Positions 26,523 through 36,344 of a stretch of DNA of 64,000 nt are shown here, one piece after another; position 1 is the first letter of the stretch, and every line of letters starts with the position of its first letter. Source of the stretch: Lysobacter stagni (GTDB lineage Bacteria > Pseudomonadota > Gammaproteobacteria > Xanthomonadales > Xanthomonadaceae); the NCBI RefSeq assembly GCF_030053425.1, contig NZ_JASGBI010000001.1:690001-754000 (forward strand), read 5' to 3'. A model generated the notes under the pieces. It was not told the origin of the DNA. It ran no database searches and saw only the letters and a list, made by a program, of their open reading frames with translations. Made by a program: the position numbers and the translations under genes.

Positions 26523-26869
26523 ATGCAGACCATCAATACCGAGCAGGAAGCACGGACGGAAGCCAAGCCGCGCACCGTCCCCATGACGCGCCATGCCGCG
26601 ATGAAGCTCGTGGACCTGCTCGCGACCAGCGACGAGTTCCGCAACGTCTTCATGCGCGACGCGCGCATGGCGCTGGAAACGTGGCAGTTCGATCAGGACA
26701 CCATCGACTGGTTCTGGTTCGACTGCAAGATGGGATCACCCAGCTGGCACCGAAAGAGGTCATCGCCGCCGCATACGACGAGATCGTGTCGATGCTGATG
26801 ATCGGGCTGAATCAAACCACGCCCGACCTCAATGCCGGTAACGGCAACGCGAAGCGACGGGTGGCGTAA
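26523..26869 (+). pseudogene. Short putative modified peptide C, frame broken by one base
   Basis: A tandem duplicate of B. From ATG 26523 the frame matches B through DCKMG, then shifts. A single C present in B (ATGGGCATCAC) is missing here (ATGGGATCAC, 26731-26739). The other frame then continues as ITQLAPKEVIAAAYDEIVSM and ends GLNQTTPDLNAGNGNAKRRV at 26869. Restoring one base gives a 115-residue protein. The unbroken part runs only to about 26798 with an unrelated tail. The missing base follows a GGG run, so an assembly error is possible; the downstream part is still conserved at protein level, which argues for a recent or artificial break. Confidence 0.75.
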
Positions 26870-26906
26870 GTCTGCGAACGGCCATGCTCGCCTGACGGCC
26901 CACCCA

Positions 26907-26933
26907 CCCCGCTGCGCGCGAAGCGCAGCGGGG
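26907..26933 (+). terminator. Hairpin after short peptide C
   Basis: 11-bp perfect stem (26907-26917 with 26923-26933), loop GCGAA, followed by CTTGCATTCC. It lies 37 bases after the end of peptide C and 121 bases before dehydrogenase 2. The T run is weak, as for the hairpin after peptide A. Confidence 0.5.
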
Positions 26934-27054
26934 CTTGCATTCCGCGTCGCGCGCACCTGACCGAAACCATCGGCCTGCGGTCCGCCATGCGCCGCGTGGT
27001 CTCGGCCCGGGCCTGATCAGCAGGTGGCACCGGTCGACGTGCATACTCGGCGGC

Positions 27055-28272
27055 ATGCGAGTCCGCCGACGCACCCCCTGTTATCTCGAGATCGCCGACG
27101 CGGTCGTGCCGGACTTCGCACGCCTGTTGCGTGGCGAAGTGCACCTGGACAGGAGTTCGGAGATCCGCCTGCTCTGTCCCGTCAGCGGACAGGCCATTCC
27201 CGCGACCGAACGGGAGGTCGCCTTGATGGCAACCATGGCACCCGGGCAGTGGTACGACGCTGCGGACCTGGCATGCGTGGCGCAGTTGCCCGTGGATGCC
27301 ATCCTCGCAATGGCACAGCGCGGCCTCATCGTGGGTGATGGTGACGAACCGTTGTCCGCACGCCTGCGCGAGGGAGAACGCACGCTGGAGGCAGTGGGTT
27401 GGCATCCACAGGCCGCGCTGTATCACGCGACAAGCGCCTGGGAAGGAGTGGTCGGCGATGAAGGTCGCCGTCGGCACGACGACGAGGCGCACCGTGAGCG
27501 CCTCGACGCACACCGTGCGCGTCACGGCCCGATCGCGCCGCATTTCTGGCGGCGCGAGGACGCGCACCAGCGCGTCGCGCTGCCATTGCAGCATTTTGAC
27601 GATGCACTCGCCTCCCTCATGCGCTCCCGCCTCACCACGCGCCACTTCCGATCGGACGTTCCGCTGGGGCTGGAGGATTTCACACGCGTGCTGTTCGGCA
27701 CCTTCGGCGCACTGGGAAGCGAAACGCTTGCCCCGGGAACGGTCGCGCTCAAGCGGACCAGTCCTTCGGGGGGCGGGCTGCATCCGATCGAGGCCTACCC
27801 TTTGGTGATCGATGTTGAAGGCTTGTCACCCGGGTTCCATCATTACGAAGCGTCGAGCCACTCGATGGCGCTGCTCGATCCGATGTCGCGCGCGCAGGCA
27901 CGCGAACTCGCCGAACAACTGACCATCGGCCAGACCTATTTCGCCCAAGCGCACGCACTTGTCTTTCATGTGGCCCGCCTGGATCGCCACCATTGGAAGT
28001 ACCGCAACCATCCGAAGGCCTACAAGGCGGTCCTGCTGGATTCCGGGCATCTGAGCCAGACGTTCTACCTGCTGGCGACCGAGCGCAGGCTAGGCGCCTT
28101 CTATACGGCGGCCATCAACGACCTGGATGTAGCGGAGCGACTCGGGCTGCGGCCGCAGGTCGAGATCGCCATCGGCGCCAGCGGGATCGGTGTGCCCGAC
28201 ACCGCCTGCGACCAGCTCCACCTCAAGCCCGAACCGTACGTACCGGTTGCGCCCGTCATCCCAGACCAGTAA
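27055..28272 (+). CDS. SagB-like peptide-maturation dehydrogenase, copy 2
   Basis: A 405-residue homologue of copy 1. The flavin-fold signatures are TSPSGGGLHPIEAYPLVIDV, HHWKYRNHPKAYKAVLLDSG, HLSQTFYLLATERRLGAF and TAAINDLDVAERLGL, aligned one for one with copy 1. The N-terminal 180 residues differ more and include an Arg/His/Asp/Glu-rich stretch (EGRRRHDDEAHRERLDAHRA). Start ATG 27055. It lies on the plus strand downstream of the short peptides and 34 bases before peptide D. Having two diverged dehydrogenases in one locus suggests separate substrates, perhaps one for A-C and one for D (inference). Confidence 0.85.
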   Translation: MRVRRRTPCYLEIADAVVPDFARLLRGEVHLDRSSEIRLLCPVSGQAIPATEREVALMATMAPGQWYDAADLACVAQLPVDAILAMAQRGLIVGDGDEPLSARLREGERTLEAVGWHPQAALYHATSAWEGVVGDEGRRRHDDEAHRERLDAHRARHGPIAPHFWRREDAHQRVALPLQHFDDALASLMRSRLTTRHFRSDVPLGLEDFTRVLFGTFGALGSETLAPGTVALKRTSPSGGGLHPIEAYPLVIDVEGLSPGFHHYEASSHSMALLDPMSRAQARELAEQLTIGQTYFAQAHALVFHVARLDRHHWKYRNHPKAYKAVLLDSGHLSQTFYLLATERRLGAFYTAAINDLDVAERLGLRPQVEIAIGASGIGVPDTACDQLHLKPEPYVPVAPVIPDQ

Positions 28273-28306
28273 AACAGCGCACGGGGTCACACAAGGGGAA
28301 CAGGGG

Positions 28307-28543
28307 ATGGCTGGTCGCAAACAGATTCACGAGCTGCTCAAGCAACTGGGCGAAGACGACGATCTTCGCGCGCGCATGGAATCCAACCCGGTCGAGACGC
28401 TGGCCGAGTTCGGGTTCAAGATCGATCCGGCGATTGCACCGTTCCGCGTCGCGCTCCCTTCGAAGGAGCACATCCGCGACAACACGGAGCTGCTGGCCAA
28501 GCAGATCGAGGCCACCAGCGGCTGGGTCATCTTCGCGAGATGA
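28307..28543 (+). CDS. Short putative modified peptide D (nitrile-hydratase-leader-like)
   Basis: A 78-residue protein from ATG 28307 with the ribosome site AGGGGA just upstream. It reads as an NHLP-type leader through most of its length: LGEDDDLRARMESNPVETLA, then EFGFKIDPAIAPFRVALPSK, then EHIRDNTELLAKQIEAT, ending SGWVIFAR. NP-x-x-x-L-x-E-x-G matches the leader helix of the nitrile hydratase alpha family. It has no cysteine and only a very short tail, so either the tail SGWVIFAR is the core or this is a partner protein. The last 17 bases overlap the end of the convergent cyclase gene. Confidence 0.7.
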   Translation: MAGRKQIHELLKQLGEDDDLRARMESNPVETLAEFGFKIDPAIAPFRVALPSKEHIRDNTELLAKQIEATSGWVIFAR

Positions 28544-31007
28544 CACGCGACTCCTGTCCTGGAGGGCCGATCAGGGCCTCCAGGACCGGAGGACGTTCCG
28601 CTGCCCACTCGTTGTACGCCCTCGCCCGCTCCGTCGTGGACAGTGCGGGCGCCGCCCCTGCGGTGGCGGCCTGGCGCCAGTAGCGGGTAAGCAGCAACGC
28701 ATCGACGCCCTGGTACTCCGACAACAGGCGCGTCGCCGCTTCCTTGTCGCCACTCATCAACGCGATGCGCGCTTCGGTGATGGCCGCCATGTTGCGTAGC
28801 ACCGCCACCGGCGATGCATCCACCGCCTTCTTCGACAGCGCGATCGATCGGCGCGCCAGCGCGTCGTCACCCGCTCCGGCCGCCACATAGCCGGCATAGA
28901 GCATTGCGTTGGCCACTGCCTCGCGCTCGCGCCCCGGCGCAGCATCGATTGCCGCAGCCGCCTGCTCGATCAGGCGTTCGCTTGCTGCGCGGGCCTGCTT
29001 CTTGTCCCTGGTGTACTGGAGCACTGCCAGCGCGTTGGCGCGCGCGGCCCATTCGAAGGCATGCACCGGCTTCGCTGTCGCTGTCTCCAACTGTTTGGCC
29101 AGACGCGTGGCCAGTGGCCAATCGCCGGAGTCTGCGGCGAATGTCATCTCTGCCATGCGCCGCTCCAGGACCACGGGCGGGGGCATCTTGCCATCCGCGG
29201 CGACGAGGGATCGCGCACGTTCGAAGTCGCGCTTCGATGCAGCCAACAAAGCGGGCTCCACGAATACCGGCGGGAAGTTCTCCTTGCGCGCCAGCGCGAA
29301 GCTCGCATCCGCATCGGTACTGCGACCCAGCGCCGATTCAGCGATAGCGCGGTAGTACAGCGCCACCGGGCGCGTGATCGCCATCTTCGCGCTGGCGCGA
29401 TCACTGTACTCACGCATCTGCTCGTAGCGATTGGCGTACCGCATCAGATTGGCGGTATTGAACGAAGCGACGTAGAAGTCCGGATACAGCTTCGCCAGGG
29501 CCTGCCACTGGTCGATCACGTCGCGGTCGAGGCGGATCATCGCCCGCTGCGCCTTGCCGTAGAGCTGCTCGCGGTTGGTGAGGCGGTTGCTGCTCTGCAG
29601 TGCCTTGTCCAGTTCGGCCAGGGCGGTGTTCACGTCGGTCTTGGCATACGCGACGCGTGCCAGTCCGATGCGCGCCATCGCGAACTGCGGGTCCAACGAG
29701 AGTGCCTGCCGGAAGTGCTGCTCGGCCGCATCCAGATCCTGGATCGCGTAAGCGCGCTGCGCCAACGTGAATGCACGCAACGCATCAAGGTTGCCGGTCG
29801 TAGCCTTGTCGAGAGGAACGGTGTCCATCTGCACCAGTGCGAGCGTTTCGCCGAGCCGCTGCCGCAGCTCCTCACTGACCTCGCCCATCGACCGCACGGT
29901 CGACGCCGGGTCCTTTCCGACCATGGATTCGGCGAATACCGTCGCCTGGCTGGTCGGATCGACGACTTCGACGCTCACGCGAACTTTGCCGTCGAGCGAG
30001 GCCACGGTCGGCAAGAGCACCGCACGAGCACCATCGCGCAAGGCCACTTCGGATGCCGTGGCACGATCGAGGCGGGATGTCCCCGGTTGGCGGCCCATTT
30101 GCGCAAGGGTCTTCTCGACGCGCGAATCGGGCATCACGTTCACGTAGCGCGACTGCTCCAGCGAGATGCGCAGCGCCGTCTCAAGCGAGTCATCGTAGGA
30201 GCGGTCGCCCGTCAGGTTGCGCAGGTCTGCAACCACCACCCAGTCGCGCTGGTTGAATGCGATGGCAGGCGCAGGACGCGTGGCGAACCACACACCCGCG
30301 CCGATGCCGGCGATGACCGCCGCTTCGGCGGCCAGCGCCGCAGGGCGACGCCACAGCGGGATATCGCGCCACGCTTTGGGCGAGTTCGGCGGTACGCGCA
30401 GCGGCGCGATGCCCGGTTCGCCCACTTCGTAGATCTGCTGGCTGTCCGGCATGCCCTTGAAGCGCCAGCGACCGTGCGATTTCCACAGCAGGTGCTGACC
30501 GCGTTCGCCCAGCTCGCGCGCGGCGCGGTGCGCCAGCGGTTCGGCCACGGCAGACAGCAGGATCTGCCCCGGGCGCGCCACCGCCATCAGGCGCGCGGCC
30601 ATCGGCTTGGCCAGGCCTTCCACCTCCAGCGGCTTGGCGCCTACCTGGACGGCTTCCTCGCTGTTGCGCCAGGTGAGCACTTCGCCGACGTGCAGGCCCG
30701 CGCGCGCCTTGAGTTCGAGCTTGCGCGAGGTACCCATCTCGCGCAGGCCGCGCATGTAGTCCAGCGCGAAACCCAGGCCGTCGATGGGGCGTTCGAACAG
30801 CAGCAGCATGCCGTCGGAGCGGTCGATCAGGCGGCCGCGCCAGCGTTGCTGCAGGTCCAGTACGAGGCGGTCGTGGTCGCGGAACAGCGTGGCCGCGGCG
30901 ACGTCGCCGATGCGCTCGACCAGCGAGGTCGAATCGCACAGGTCGGTCAGCAGCAGCGTCCGCAACTGCGGTGCTTCGATGGAAGGGCGATGGGTCATCT
31001 CGTTCAT
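28527..31007 (-). CDS. Membrane protein with class III nucleotide cyclase domain and TPRs ('peptide modification system cyclase' type)
   Basis: An 826-residue protein. Residues about 13-160 form a class III adenylyl/guanylyl cyclase domain: TLLLTDLCDSTSLVERIGD with metal Asp22, RLIDRSDGMLLLFERP with Asp65, and ARAGLHVGEV. One membrane segment lies at about 224-243. A TolB/FlgO-like region follows (WVVVADLRNLTGDRSYDDSL), then tetratricopeptide-like helices to the end. It fits the catalogued family 'putative peptide modification system cyclase', found beside dehydrogenases and short peptides like those here. Transcribed after the cNMP-binding diguanylate cyclase (25-base gap) and converging on peptide D with a 17-base overlap. 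Product (cAMP or cGMP) not determined. Confidence 0.85.
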   Translation of the reverse strand: MNEMTHRPSIEAPQLRTLLLTDLCDSTSLVERIGDVAAATLFRDHDRLVLDLQQRWRGRLIDRSDGMLLLFERPIDGLGFALDYMRGLREMGTSRKLELKARAGLHVGEVLTWRNSEEAVQVGAKPLEVEGLAKPMAARLMAVARPGQILLSAVAEPLAHRAARELGERGQHLLWKSHGRWRFKGMPDSQQIYEVGEPGIAPLRVPPNSPKAWRDIPLWRRPAALAAEAAVIAGIGAGVWFATRPAPAIAFNQRDWVVVADLRNLTGDRSYDDSLETALRISLEQSRYVNVMPDSRVEKTLAQMGRQPGTSRLDRATASEVALRDGARAVLLPTVASLDGKVRVSVEVVDPTSQATVFAESMVGKDPASTVRSMGEVSEELRQRLGETLALVQMDTVPLDKATTGNLDALRAFTLAQRAYAIQDLDAAEQHFRQALSLDPQFAMARIGLARVAYAKTDVNTALAELDKALQSSNRLTNREQLYGKAQRAMIRLDRDVIDQWQALAKLYPDFYVASFNTANLMRYANRYEQMREYSDRASAKMAITRPVALYYRAIAESALGRSTDADASFALARKENFPPVFVEPALLAASKRDFERARSLVAADGKMPPPVVLERRMAEMTFAADSGDWPLATRLAKQLETATAKPVHAFEWAARANALAVLQYTRDKKQARAASERLIEQAAAAIDAAPGREREAVANAMLYAGYVAAGAGDDALARRSIALSKKAVDASPVAVLRNMAAITEARIALMSGDKEAATRLLSEYQGVDALLLTRYWRQAATAGAAPALSTTERARAYNEWAAERPPVLEALIGPPGQESRVISRR

Positions 31008-31032
31008 CGCGCGCGTCCGTCTCCGTGTCAGC

Positions 31033-32082
31033 TCAGGCCGAGGTCAGTTCCGTGTCATGCCAATGCACGCGGTTGCCGCCCAGGCGCTTGGCCTGATAGA
31101 GCGCGGCATCGGCGCGAGCGTACCAGTCGGTCCAGTCCTTCGCAGGGTCCACCAGGCAGGCGCCGACGCTGAGCGGGCACATGAGCGGCGTACCGTGCGA
31201 CATCTGCATCAGGCCCTGCGCGGTGGCGACGATGAACTCGGCGAAGCGCATGACTTCGTCCTGCTGGTCGGTCACCACCAGCAGACAGAACTCGTCGCCG
31301 CCCAGGCGGCAGGCCAGGTCTTCGGGACCGGCGATGGAACGCAGGATGTTGGCCACGCCCTGCAGCACGCGATCGCCCACCAGGTGGCCGTGGTCGTCGT
31401 TGACCTGCTTGAAGCGGTCGCAATCGACCAGCAGCAGGCCCAGCGCCGGCGGCGTCGCGTGCGTGCGGTACTGCTGCAGGTGCAGGGTCAGGCCGCGGCG
31501 GTTGTAGAGATCGGTGAGGTCGTCGGTGCGGATCAGCTCTTCGGTCTGGTTGAGCTGGTGCGTGGCCGCGTACAGGCTGTCGAGTGCGGACTGCAGTTCT
31601 TCGTTGCGGCGACGCAGGCGACGGATGAGGCTTTGTTCGTTCAGCACCACGCGCAGGATGGCGCGGCGCAGGAAGTAGGAGATCAGGCCCGGATCGCGAT
31701 CGACCAGGCGCTGGAATTCTTCATGACGCAGCTCGATGAGCAGGCCATCCGACGCGGCGATGGCATCGGCACTGCGCACGTGGTCGCCGATCAGCAGGCC
31801 CAGTTCGCCGAAGAATTCGCTGGGCCCCAGGCGCTTGCCGACGAGGTCCTCGCCGAAGTCCAGGTCCACCACGCCACGGGCGATGACGAACATCGTGGTG
31901 CCCAATTCGCCGCGACGGAACAGCAGCTGGCCGGCCTCGACACGACGCGGGCGGCCGAGCTCGGCGAAGAGCTCGTATTCCGCTTCCGTAAGCACCGCCG
32001 TCGCCACGTCCGCAGGCGCCGTGCTGGACTTGCCGGGATTGAGGTCGCGCGTCTGGATAGACGCCGCGCTGTCACGAGTCAT
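31033..32082 (-). CDS. Diguanylate cyclase with N-terminal cyclic-nucleotide-binding domain
   Basis: A 349-residue cytoplasmic protein. Residues about 33-150 are a cyclic-nucleotide-binding fold with a CRP-like phosphate cassette, FFGELGLLIGDHVRSADAIA: the GEL Glu and the Arg-Ser pair (R103, S104) line up with CRP Glu72, Arg82 and Ser83. A coiled-coil linker follows, then a GGDEF domain starting TDDLTDLYNRRGLTLHLQQY with intact GGDEF at 261-265. The inhibitory RxxD site upstream of GGDEF is not conserved (GPED). This suggests c-di-GMP synthesis gated by cAMP or cGMP. Start ATG 32082. It heads an operon with the class III cyclase gene. Confidence 0.9.
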   Translation of the reverse strand: MTRDSAASIQTRDLNPGKSSTAPADVATAVLTEAEYELFAELGRPRRVEAGQLLFRRGELGTTMFVIARGVVDLDFGEDLVGKRLGPSEFFGELGLLIGDHVRSADAIAASDGLLIELRHEEFQRLVDRDPGLISYFLRRAILRVVLNEQSLIRRLRRRNEELQSALDSLYAATHQLNQTEELIRTDDLTDLYNRRGLTLHLQQYRTHATPPALGLLLVDCDRFKQVNDDHGHLVGDRVLQGVANILRSIAGPEDLACRLGGDEFCLLVVTDQQDEVMRFAEFIVATAQGLMQMSHGTPLMCPLSVGACLVDPAKDWTDWYARADAALYQAKRLGGNRVHWHDTELTSA

Positions 32083-32196
32083 CCAACAGAACCGGTCCCT
32101 GGAGAGGCTGGAGAATAGCACCGGAATCACACATTCAACGGCACACGGGGGGCAGACCGGACGGACCCACTCGCTGGTCTCGTAGCCCGGAAACGA

Positions 32197-32222
32197 CGAC
32201 GCCCTCCCGGAGGAGGGCGTCG
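32197..32222 (-). terminator. Hairpin terminator downstream of aceA
   Basis: 11-bp perfect stem (32197-32207 with 32212-32222) with a 4-base loop, 25 bases after the aceA stop on the minus strand. The T run is short (GTCGTTTCC). It separates aceA from the diguanylate cyclase operon. Confidence 0.6.
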
Positions 32223-32246
32223 CTTCGCAGGCGATGGCGAGACGGG

Positions 32247-33545
32247 TCAGGCCGCCGCGGCGCGCTTTTCGTGGAACTGCTCTTCTTCGGTCGAACCCTT
32301 CAGCGCCACCGTGGACGACTGACCGCCCTGGATGGTCTGGGTAACCGCGTCGAAATAGCCCGTGCCGACCTCGCGCTGGTGCTTGACCGCGGTGAAACCC
32401 CGCTCGGCGGCGGCGAACTCGGCTTCCTGCAGCTCGACGAACGCGCTCATCTGGCGGCGCGCGTAGCCGTGGGCCAGGTTGAACATGCCGTAGTTGAGGC
32501 TGTGGAAGCCGGCCAGGGTGATGAACTGGAACTTGTAGCCATAGCTGGCGATTTCCTTCTGGAACTTGGCGATGGTGGCGTCGTCCAGGTTCTTCTTCCA
32601 GTTGAAGCTCGGCGAGCAGTTGTAGGCCAGCAGCTTGCCGGGGTACTTCGCGTGGATGGCTTCGGCGAACTTGCGGGCGAACTCCAGATCCGGCTTGCCG
32701 GTCTCGCACCACACCAGGTCGGCGTACGGCGCGTAGGCAAGGCCGCGGCTGATCGCCTGGTCCAGGCCCTTGTTGGTCTTGTAGAACCCTTCGACCGTGC
32801 GCTCGCCCGTGCAGTAGGGCTTGTCGTTGTCGTCGATGTCGGAGGTGATGAGGTCGGCGGCCTCGGCGTCGGTGCGCGCGACGATCAGCGTCGGCACGCC
32901 CATCACGTCCGCGGCCAGTCGCGCGGCGACAAGCTTCTCGATCGCTTCACGCGTGGGCACCAGCACCTTGCCGCCCATGTGCCCGCACTTCTTCACGCTG
33001 GCCAGCTGGTCTTCGAAGTGCACGCCCGACGCACCGGCTTCGATCATGCCCTTCATCAGCTCGAACGCATTGAGCACGCCACCGAAGCCGGCTTCGGCGT
33101 CGGCAACGATCGGCTGCAGGAAGTCGACGTCGCCCGTGCCTTCCGCGCACTGGATCTGGTCGGCGCGCAGCAGCGTGTTGTTGATGCGGCGCACGACCTG
33201 CGGCACGGAATTGGCCGGATACAGCGACTGGTCCGGGTACATCTCGCCGGCGATGTTGGCGTCGGCCGCCACCTGCCAGCCGGAAAGGTAGATGGCCTTC
33301 AGGCCGGCCTTCACCTGCTGCATCGCCTGATTGCCGGTCAGCGCGCCCAGCGCGTTGACGAACGGCTCGCTGTGCAGCGAGTTCCACAGCTTCTGCGCGC
33401 CGAGCTTGGCGATGGAATGCTCCACCGGCACCGTACCGCGCAGGCGCACGACGTCCTGGGCGCAGTACGGGCGGGTAATGCCGGCCCAGCGCGGGTTGGT
33501 GGCCCAGTCGTGGCGGAGTTGTTCGGCGTTCTGCAGCGTGCTCAT
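32247..33545 (-). CDS. aceA: Isocitrate lyase
   Basis: Cleaves isocitrate to glyoxylate and succinate, the first glyoxylate-shunt step. It has 432 residues from ATG 33545. The catalytic signature KKCGHMGGK is intact (about residues 193-201), with [28 protein letters not shown] and [11 protein letters not shown]. Downstream of aceB on the same strand after 64 bases, and presumably co-transcribed. Confidence 0.97.
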   Translation of the reverse strand: MSTLQNAEQLRHDWATNPRWAGITRPYCAQDVVRLRGTVPVEHSIAKLGAQKLWNSLHSEPFVNALGALTGNQAMQQVKAGLKAIYLSGWQVAADANIAGEMYPDQSLYPANSVPQVVRRINNTLLRADQIQCAEGTGDVDFLQPIVADAEAGFGGVLNAFELMKGMIEAGASGVHFEDQLASVKKCGHMGGKVLVPTREAIEKLVAARLAADVMGVPTLIVARTDAEAADLITSDIDDNDKPYCTGERTVEGFYKTNKGLDQAISRGLAYAPYADLVWCETGKPDLEFARKFAEAIHAKYPGKLLAYNCSPSFNWKKNLDDATIAKFQKEIASYGYKFQFITLAGFHSLNYGMFNLAHGYARRQMSAFVELQEAEFAAAERGFTAVKHQREVGTGYFDAVTQTIQGGQSSTVALKGSTEEEQFHEKRAAAA

Positions 33546-33609
33546 GGCGGTGTTCCTTTCTGTTCTGTATCGGAAGTGATGGGAAAGCGGAACAGCGAGT
33601 CGGGAAGGC

Positions 33610-35217
<1,608 letters not shown>

Positions 35218-35318
35218 GCTGTAACTCCGCGGTAACGATGGGAGTTCACCATGCGCTGGCGTTTGTTATTTGACAATCAAGACTTATCAATGCATACCAT
35301 TAGCTAACCTAATACGCA
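35218..35318. promoter_or_regulatory. Divergent control region of aceB-aceA and the lysR gene
   Basis: An AT-rich 101-base gap between the divergent starts. On the plus strand TTGACA (35270-35275) and TACCAT (35295-35300) lie 19 bases apart, a possible regulator-gene promoter. The stretch 35286-35316 has several AT-rich T-N11-A-like candidates for a LysR-type site, but no single palindrome stands out. Confidence 0.4.
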
Positions 35319-36296
35319 TTGAAACTTTTGAGCCCGAGCCCGCCCAACAGCCCCCGGTTCGCCTACAAGGGGGACCGTCTCAAGCCGCTGCGCGCCTTCT
35401 GCCAGACGGCGAGGCTGGGCTCGGTCTCACGCGCGGCCGAGGCGCTGTACCTGAGCCAGCCGGCCGTGACCCTGCAGTTGCAGGCGCTGGAACGCGAGAT
35501 GGGCGTGCGCCTGCTCGAGCGCAGCGGCCGCCGCATCGCCCTCACCCGTGAAGGCCAGGAGCTGTACGACCTCGCCCGCCCACTGGTGGAGGGGCTGGAC
35601 GGGTTGGATTCGGTCTTCCATGAGCGCATCCGGGGTCTGGATGCCGGCGAGCTGAACGTGGCCGCCGGCAGTTCGACCATCCTTTATCTGTTGCCCCCGA
35701 TCGTGGAGGCCTTCCGCGCGGCGCACCCGGAGGTGCGGCTGAGCCTGCACAACGTCACCGGCGCCAGCGGCCTGGACCTGCTGCGTTCGGACGCCGTGGA
35801 CCTGGCCGTCGGGTCGATGCTCGATGTGCCGGCGGACCTGAGCTATGAGCCCGTCTACCGGTTCGAGCCGATGCTGATCACGCCACGCGACCATCCGCTG
35901 GCACAGAAGGACGACCTGACCCTGCAGGACCTCTCGCCCTACGGCCTGATCCTGCCGCCGCAGCGCCTGACCACCTACCGCCTGATCGACCTGGTGTTCC
36001 AGCAGAACCGCGTGCCCTACACGGTGGCGCTGGAAGTGGGCGGCTGGGAGGTGATCAAGCAGTACGTGGCAATGGGCCTGGGCATCAGCATCGTCACCGC
36101 GATCTGCCTGACCGAAGCCGATCGCGAACGCCTCTCGGCACGGTCGCTGGCGGACTACTTCCCGTCGCGCAGCTACGGCGTCGTCGTGCGCAAGGGCAAA
36201 TATTTATCGCCACAGGCCCGCGCATTTGTGGAGCTTATAAAGCCCGCTTTGTTCGAACGCGGCGACTACTACTCCACGGGCCAGTCCGAGCGCTGA
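35319..36296 (+). CDS. LysR family transcriptional regulator
   Basis: A 325-residue regulator. The N-terminal winged helix-turn-helix is at about residues 22-82 (LKPLRAFCQTARLGSVSRAA, then LYLSQPAVTLQLQALEREMG), followed by a substrate-binding-like effector domain that resembles the CysB-type subgroup (FRAAHPEVRLSLHNVTG). Start: TTG at 35319; there is no in-frame ATG or GTG before the DNA-binding domain. Its divergent position from aceB-aceA suggests it controls the glyoxylate shunt (inference; the effector is unknown). Confidence 0.88.
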   Translation: MKLLSPSPPNSPRFAYKGDRLKPLRAFCQTARLGSVSRAAEALYLSQPAVTLQLQALEREMGVRLLERSGRRIALTREGQELYDLARPLVEGLDGLDSVFHERIRGLDAGELNVAAGSSTILYLLPPIVEAFRAAHPEVRLSLHNVTGASGLDLLRSDAVDLAVGSMLDVPADLSYEPVYRFEPMLITPRDHPLAQKDDLTLQDLSPYGLILPPQRLTTYRLIDLVFQQNRVPYTVALEVGGWEVIKQYVAMGLGISIVTAICLTEADRERLSARSLADYFPSRSYGVVVRKGKYLSPQARAFVELIKPALFERGDYYSTGQSER

Positions 36297-36344
36297 CGTT
36301 CACCACGGCATCAGACGCCTCATCGCCGCGTGCACGCTGCGGAG

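Larger units (their letters stand above)
26065..26869 (+). repeat. Tandem duplication of short-peptide genes B and C
   Basis: Two copies of one gene unit in direct orientation: 26065-26418 and 26523-26869, including the shared leader ACGGAAGGAA before each ATG. The best-matching stretch, about 26150-26270 against 26600-26720, differs at only a few bases. Copy A (25463) is a more distant relative at protein level. Confidence 0.75.

Noticed and set aside
24186-28543. Classical thiazole/oxazole-modified microcin cluster
   Set aside because: No YcaO/SagD or SagC-type cyclodehydratase is present and the peptides lack Cys/Ser/Thr-rich cores, so SagB similarity alone does not justify that label.
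31033-32712. 559-codon frame joining the diguanylate cyclase with upstream sequence
   Set aside because: The extra N-terminal 210 codons are an out-of-frame reading of aceA; the natural ATG is at 32082.
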